This document shows, in pieces, positions 6,417 to 7,730 of a stretch of DNA of 7,730 nt (positions are counted from its first letter, which is position 1; each line of letters starts with the position of its first letter). The position numbers and the translations under genes were made by a program. Below the pieces are notes generated by a model. That model was not told the DNA's origin, ran no database searches, and saw only the letters and a list, made by a program, of their open reading frames with translations. Source of the DNA: Planctomycetaceae bacterium (lineage in GTDB: Bacteria > Planctomycetota > Planctomycetia > Planctomycetales > Planctomycetaceae); the NCBI GenBank assembly GCA_027080405.1, contig JALWSL010000598.1, positions 1 to 7,730 on the forward strand, read 5' to 3'.

Positions 6417-7643
6417 ATGTTGAGTGTTGAACAGGCTCTCGTTGCGATCAACAAGACCGTTATTCCGATTTCTGCAACTCGTCTTCCCTTAAATGAAGTG
6501 GCCGGTTTGCCGTTGGCCGAGCCGATTGTTGCAACAGTCGATTCTCCTCCGTTTGATAAATCGCTGATGGATGGCTTTGCTGTTCGCAGTTGCGATATCG
6601 ATCGTGCGGGAGTGGAACTCGATCTGCTGGAACGGTTGACCGCGGGCGAAGTCCCAAGCGTTGCACTTAGCGCCGGAAAAACGGTGCAGGTGATGACGGG
6701 CACACAACTTCCCGCCGGGACAGATGCCGTTGTGAAAATTGAAGACGTCAGCGGCGCGGAATCGGATCGTATTCGCGTTGAAATCGCCGGGATTGCTCCG
6801 GGCCGCAACATGCTGCATCAAGGGGAATCACTGCAGGCGGGTGAAACCGTTCTGGATGCGGGGACATTGCTGAGATTTCCGCAGATCAGTTTGCTGGCTG
6901 AACTTGGCGTTGCCGAGGTGTCGATTTTCCGGCGACCTGAGGTATCAATTTTGGCGACCGGAAACGAACTGGTTCCTGTTGATCAAACCCCTGGCCCCGG
7001 ACAGATTCGCAATTCCAACGAATCGATGCTGATCGCGCAAATAGAAAACGCCAATGCGAAAGCCGTCCCGTTGGGGATCGCCCGGGACGAAGTTGACGAA
7101 CTGCGGGCAAAAATTTTGCAGGGTCTGGAATCCGATTTTCTTATTCTCTCGGGCGGGGTTTCAGCGGGGGTACTGGATCTGGTTCCGAAAATTCTGCAGG
7201 AAGTCGGCGTGAGGCAGGTTTTTCACAAAGTCCAGCTCAAGCCCGGCAAACCGATCTGGTTCGGCCAGTACAGCCGGGAAGATGGAAAACAGAGTTACGT
7301 ATTTGGCTTGCCGGGCAATCCGGTCAGCGCGCTGGTCTGCTTCGAATTATTCGTTCGCGAAGCTTTAAGCTGCTTTCAAGGAGGGAAAAAGAGGGATGAT
7401 TTTCTGCTGCAAACGGCTTTCTTGCAGAAAGCCCATCTAGTCAAATCTGATCGTCCTGTTTATTATCCCACAGAGATTTCCTTTTCTGAGGGAAAAATCT
7501 GGGCGAAACCGGTTCGTTGGGTCGGTTCCGCTGATATCCGGGGAACATCCCGGGCAAATGGTATGATCTGTTTCCCGGCCGGTGAGAAATCGTACCAGCC
7601 AGGTGACGAGGTACAAATTCGCTTCTGGCATACAGAACTGTAG
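6417..7643 (+). CDS. moeA: Molybdopterin molybdenumtransferase MoeA
   Basis: Inserts molybdate into adenylylated molybdopterin, the last step of basic molybdenum cofactor synthesis, in the cytosol; needed by any molybdoenzyme. The 408-aa length is normal. Domains I and II (about 1-170) carry PPFDKSLMDGFAVR (44-57) and MTGTQLPAGTDAVVKIED (93-110). The MoCF-binding domain III (about 175-318) carries TGNEL (181-185), GQIRNSN (195-201), LSGGVSAG (244-251), LKPGKP (274-279) and GLPGNPVSA (297-305). The C-terminal beta-barrel domain IV is about 335-408. By alignment to E. coli MoeA from memory, D52, E184, D224, D254, K271 and K275 match conserved cleft residues (D59, E188, D228, D259, K275, K279), but the usual GEDI motif is GESL (136-139), putting Ser138 where E. 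coli has Asp142. No strong ribosome site precedes the ATG at 6417; the start fits the family N terminus. No other molybdenum-cofactor gene is in the window. Confidence 0.96.
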   Translation: MLSVEQALVAINKTVIPISATRLPLNEVAGLPLAEPIVATVDSPPFDKSLMDGFAVRSCDIDRAGVELDLLERLTAGEVPSVALSAGKTVQVMTGTQLPAGTDAVVKIEDVSGAESDRIRVEIAGIAPGRNMLHQGESLQAGETVLDAGTLLRFPQISLLAELGVAEVSIFRRPEVSILATGNELVPVDQTPGPGQIRNSNESMLIAQIENANAKAVPLGIARDEVDELRAKILQGLESDFLILSGGVSAGVLDLVPKILQEVGVRQVFHKVQLKPGKPIWFGQYSREDGKQSYVFGLPGNPVSALVCFELFVREALSCFQGGKKRDDFLLQTAFLQKAHLVKSDRPVYYPTEISFSEGKIWAKPVRWVGSADIRGTSRANGMICFPAGEKSYQPGDEVQIRFWHTEL

Positions 7644-7730
7644 GTTGGGATTTCCAGTTTCAAACGTGCATCAGGGCGGCTGAGCGACGTAATCAACAAG
7701 GCGAATGTCGCGGATGCTATTTCAACACAA
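7644..7730. other. Non-coding tail, nothing identified
   Basis: 87 bp after the moeA stop. No terminator hairpin with a T-tract, no start codon with a ribosome site, and no recognisable protein fragment on either strand. Confidence 0.4.

Overview
The window looks like chromosomal DNA from a planctomycete (Planctomycetota). The main evidence is the gene at the left edge: a secreted protein with a PSCyt1 haem-binding domain, DUF1549 and DUF1553, an architecture expanded almost only in Planctomycetes and a few related phyla. Non-coding stretches carry degenerate dispersed repeats of the 'CACAAAGACGCGAAGACGC' and 'GGAACGGCGCCAGCCG' kind, which I recall as common in planctomycete intergenic DNA (recollection, not searched). 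Genus cannot be given. No phage, IS element, CRISPR array, rRNA or tRNA is visible.

Left block (1-2853, minus strand): an FCD-type GntR regulator is followed by the PSCyt1/DUF1549/DUF1553 gene. The regulator's TGA overlaps the next gene's GTG (GTGA), so the two should be translationally coupled. A sigma70-like promoter containing a 14-bp perfect palindrome sits directly upstream of the regulator, suggesting an autoregulated and possibly leaderless operon. The large gene appears frameshifted: at a G6 run (122-127) the conserved DUF1553 reading continues in another frame.

Middle (2854-3510): about 650 bp without a credible gene, filled with diverged repeats and hairpins.

Right block: serC (phosphoserine aminotransferase, minus strand, 3511-4593) is divergent from a nucleoside:H+ symporter-like MFS transporter (plus strand, 4858-6243), with a 264-bp shared upstream region. 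After 173 bp comes moeA (plus strand, 6417-7643), molybdopterin molybdenumtransferase, with a 7-bp inverted repeat just before its start. The last 87 bp hold nothing I can assign.

serC, the transporter and moeA are ordinary metabolic genes without an obvious shared pathway. I see no convincing new multi-gene system. The items most worth checking are the frameshift, the regulator-PSCyt coupling with its palindromic promoter, and active-site substitutions in MoeA.
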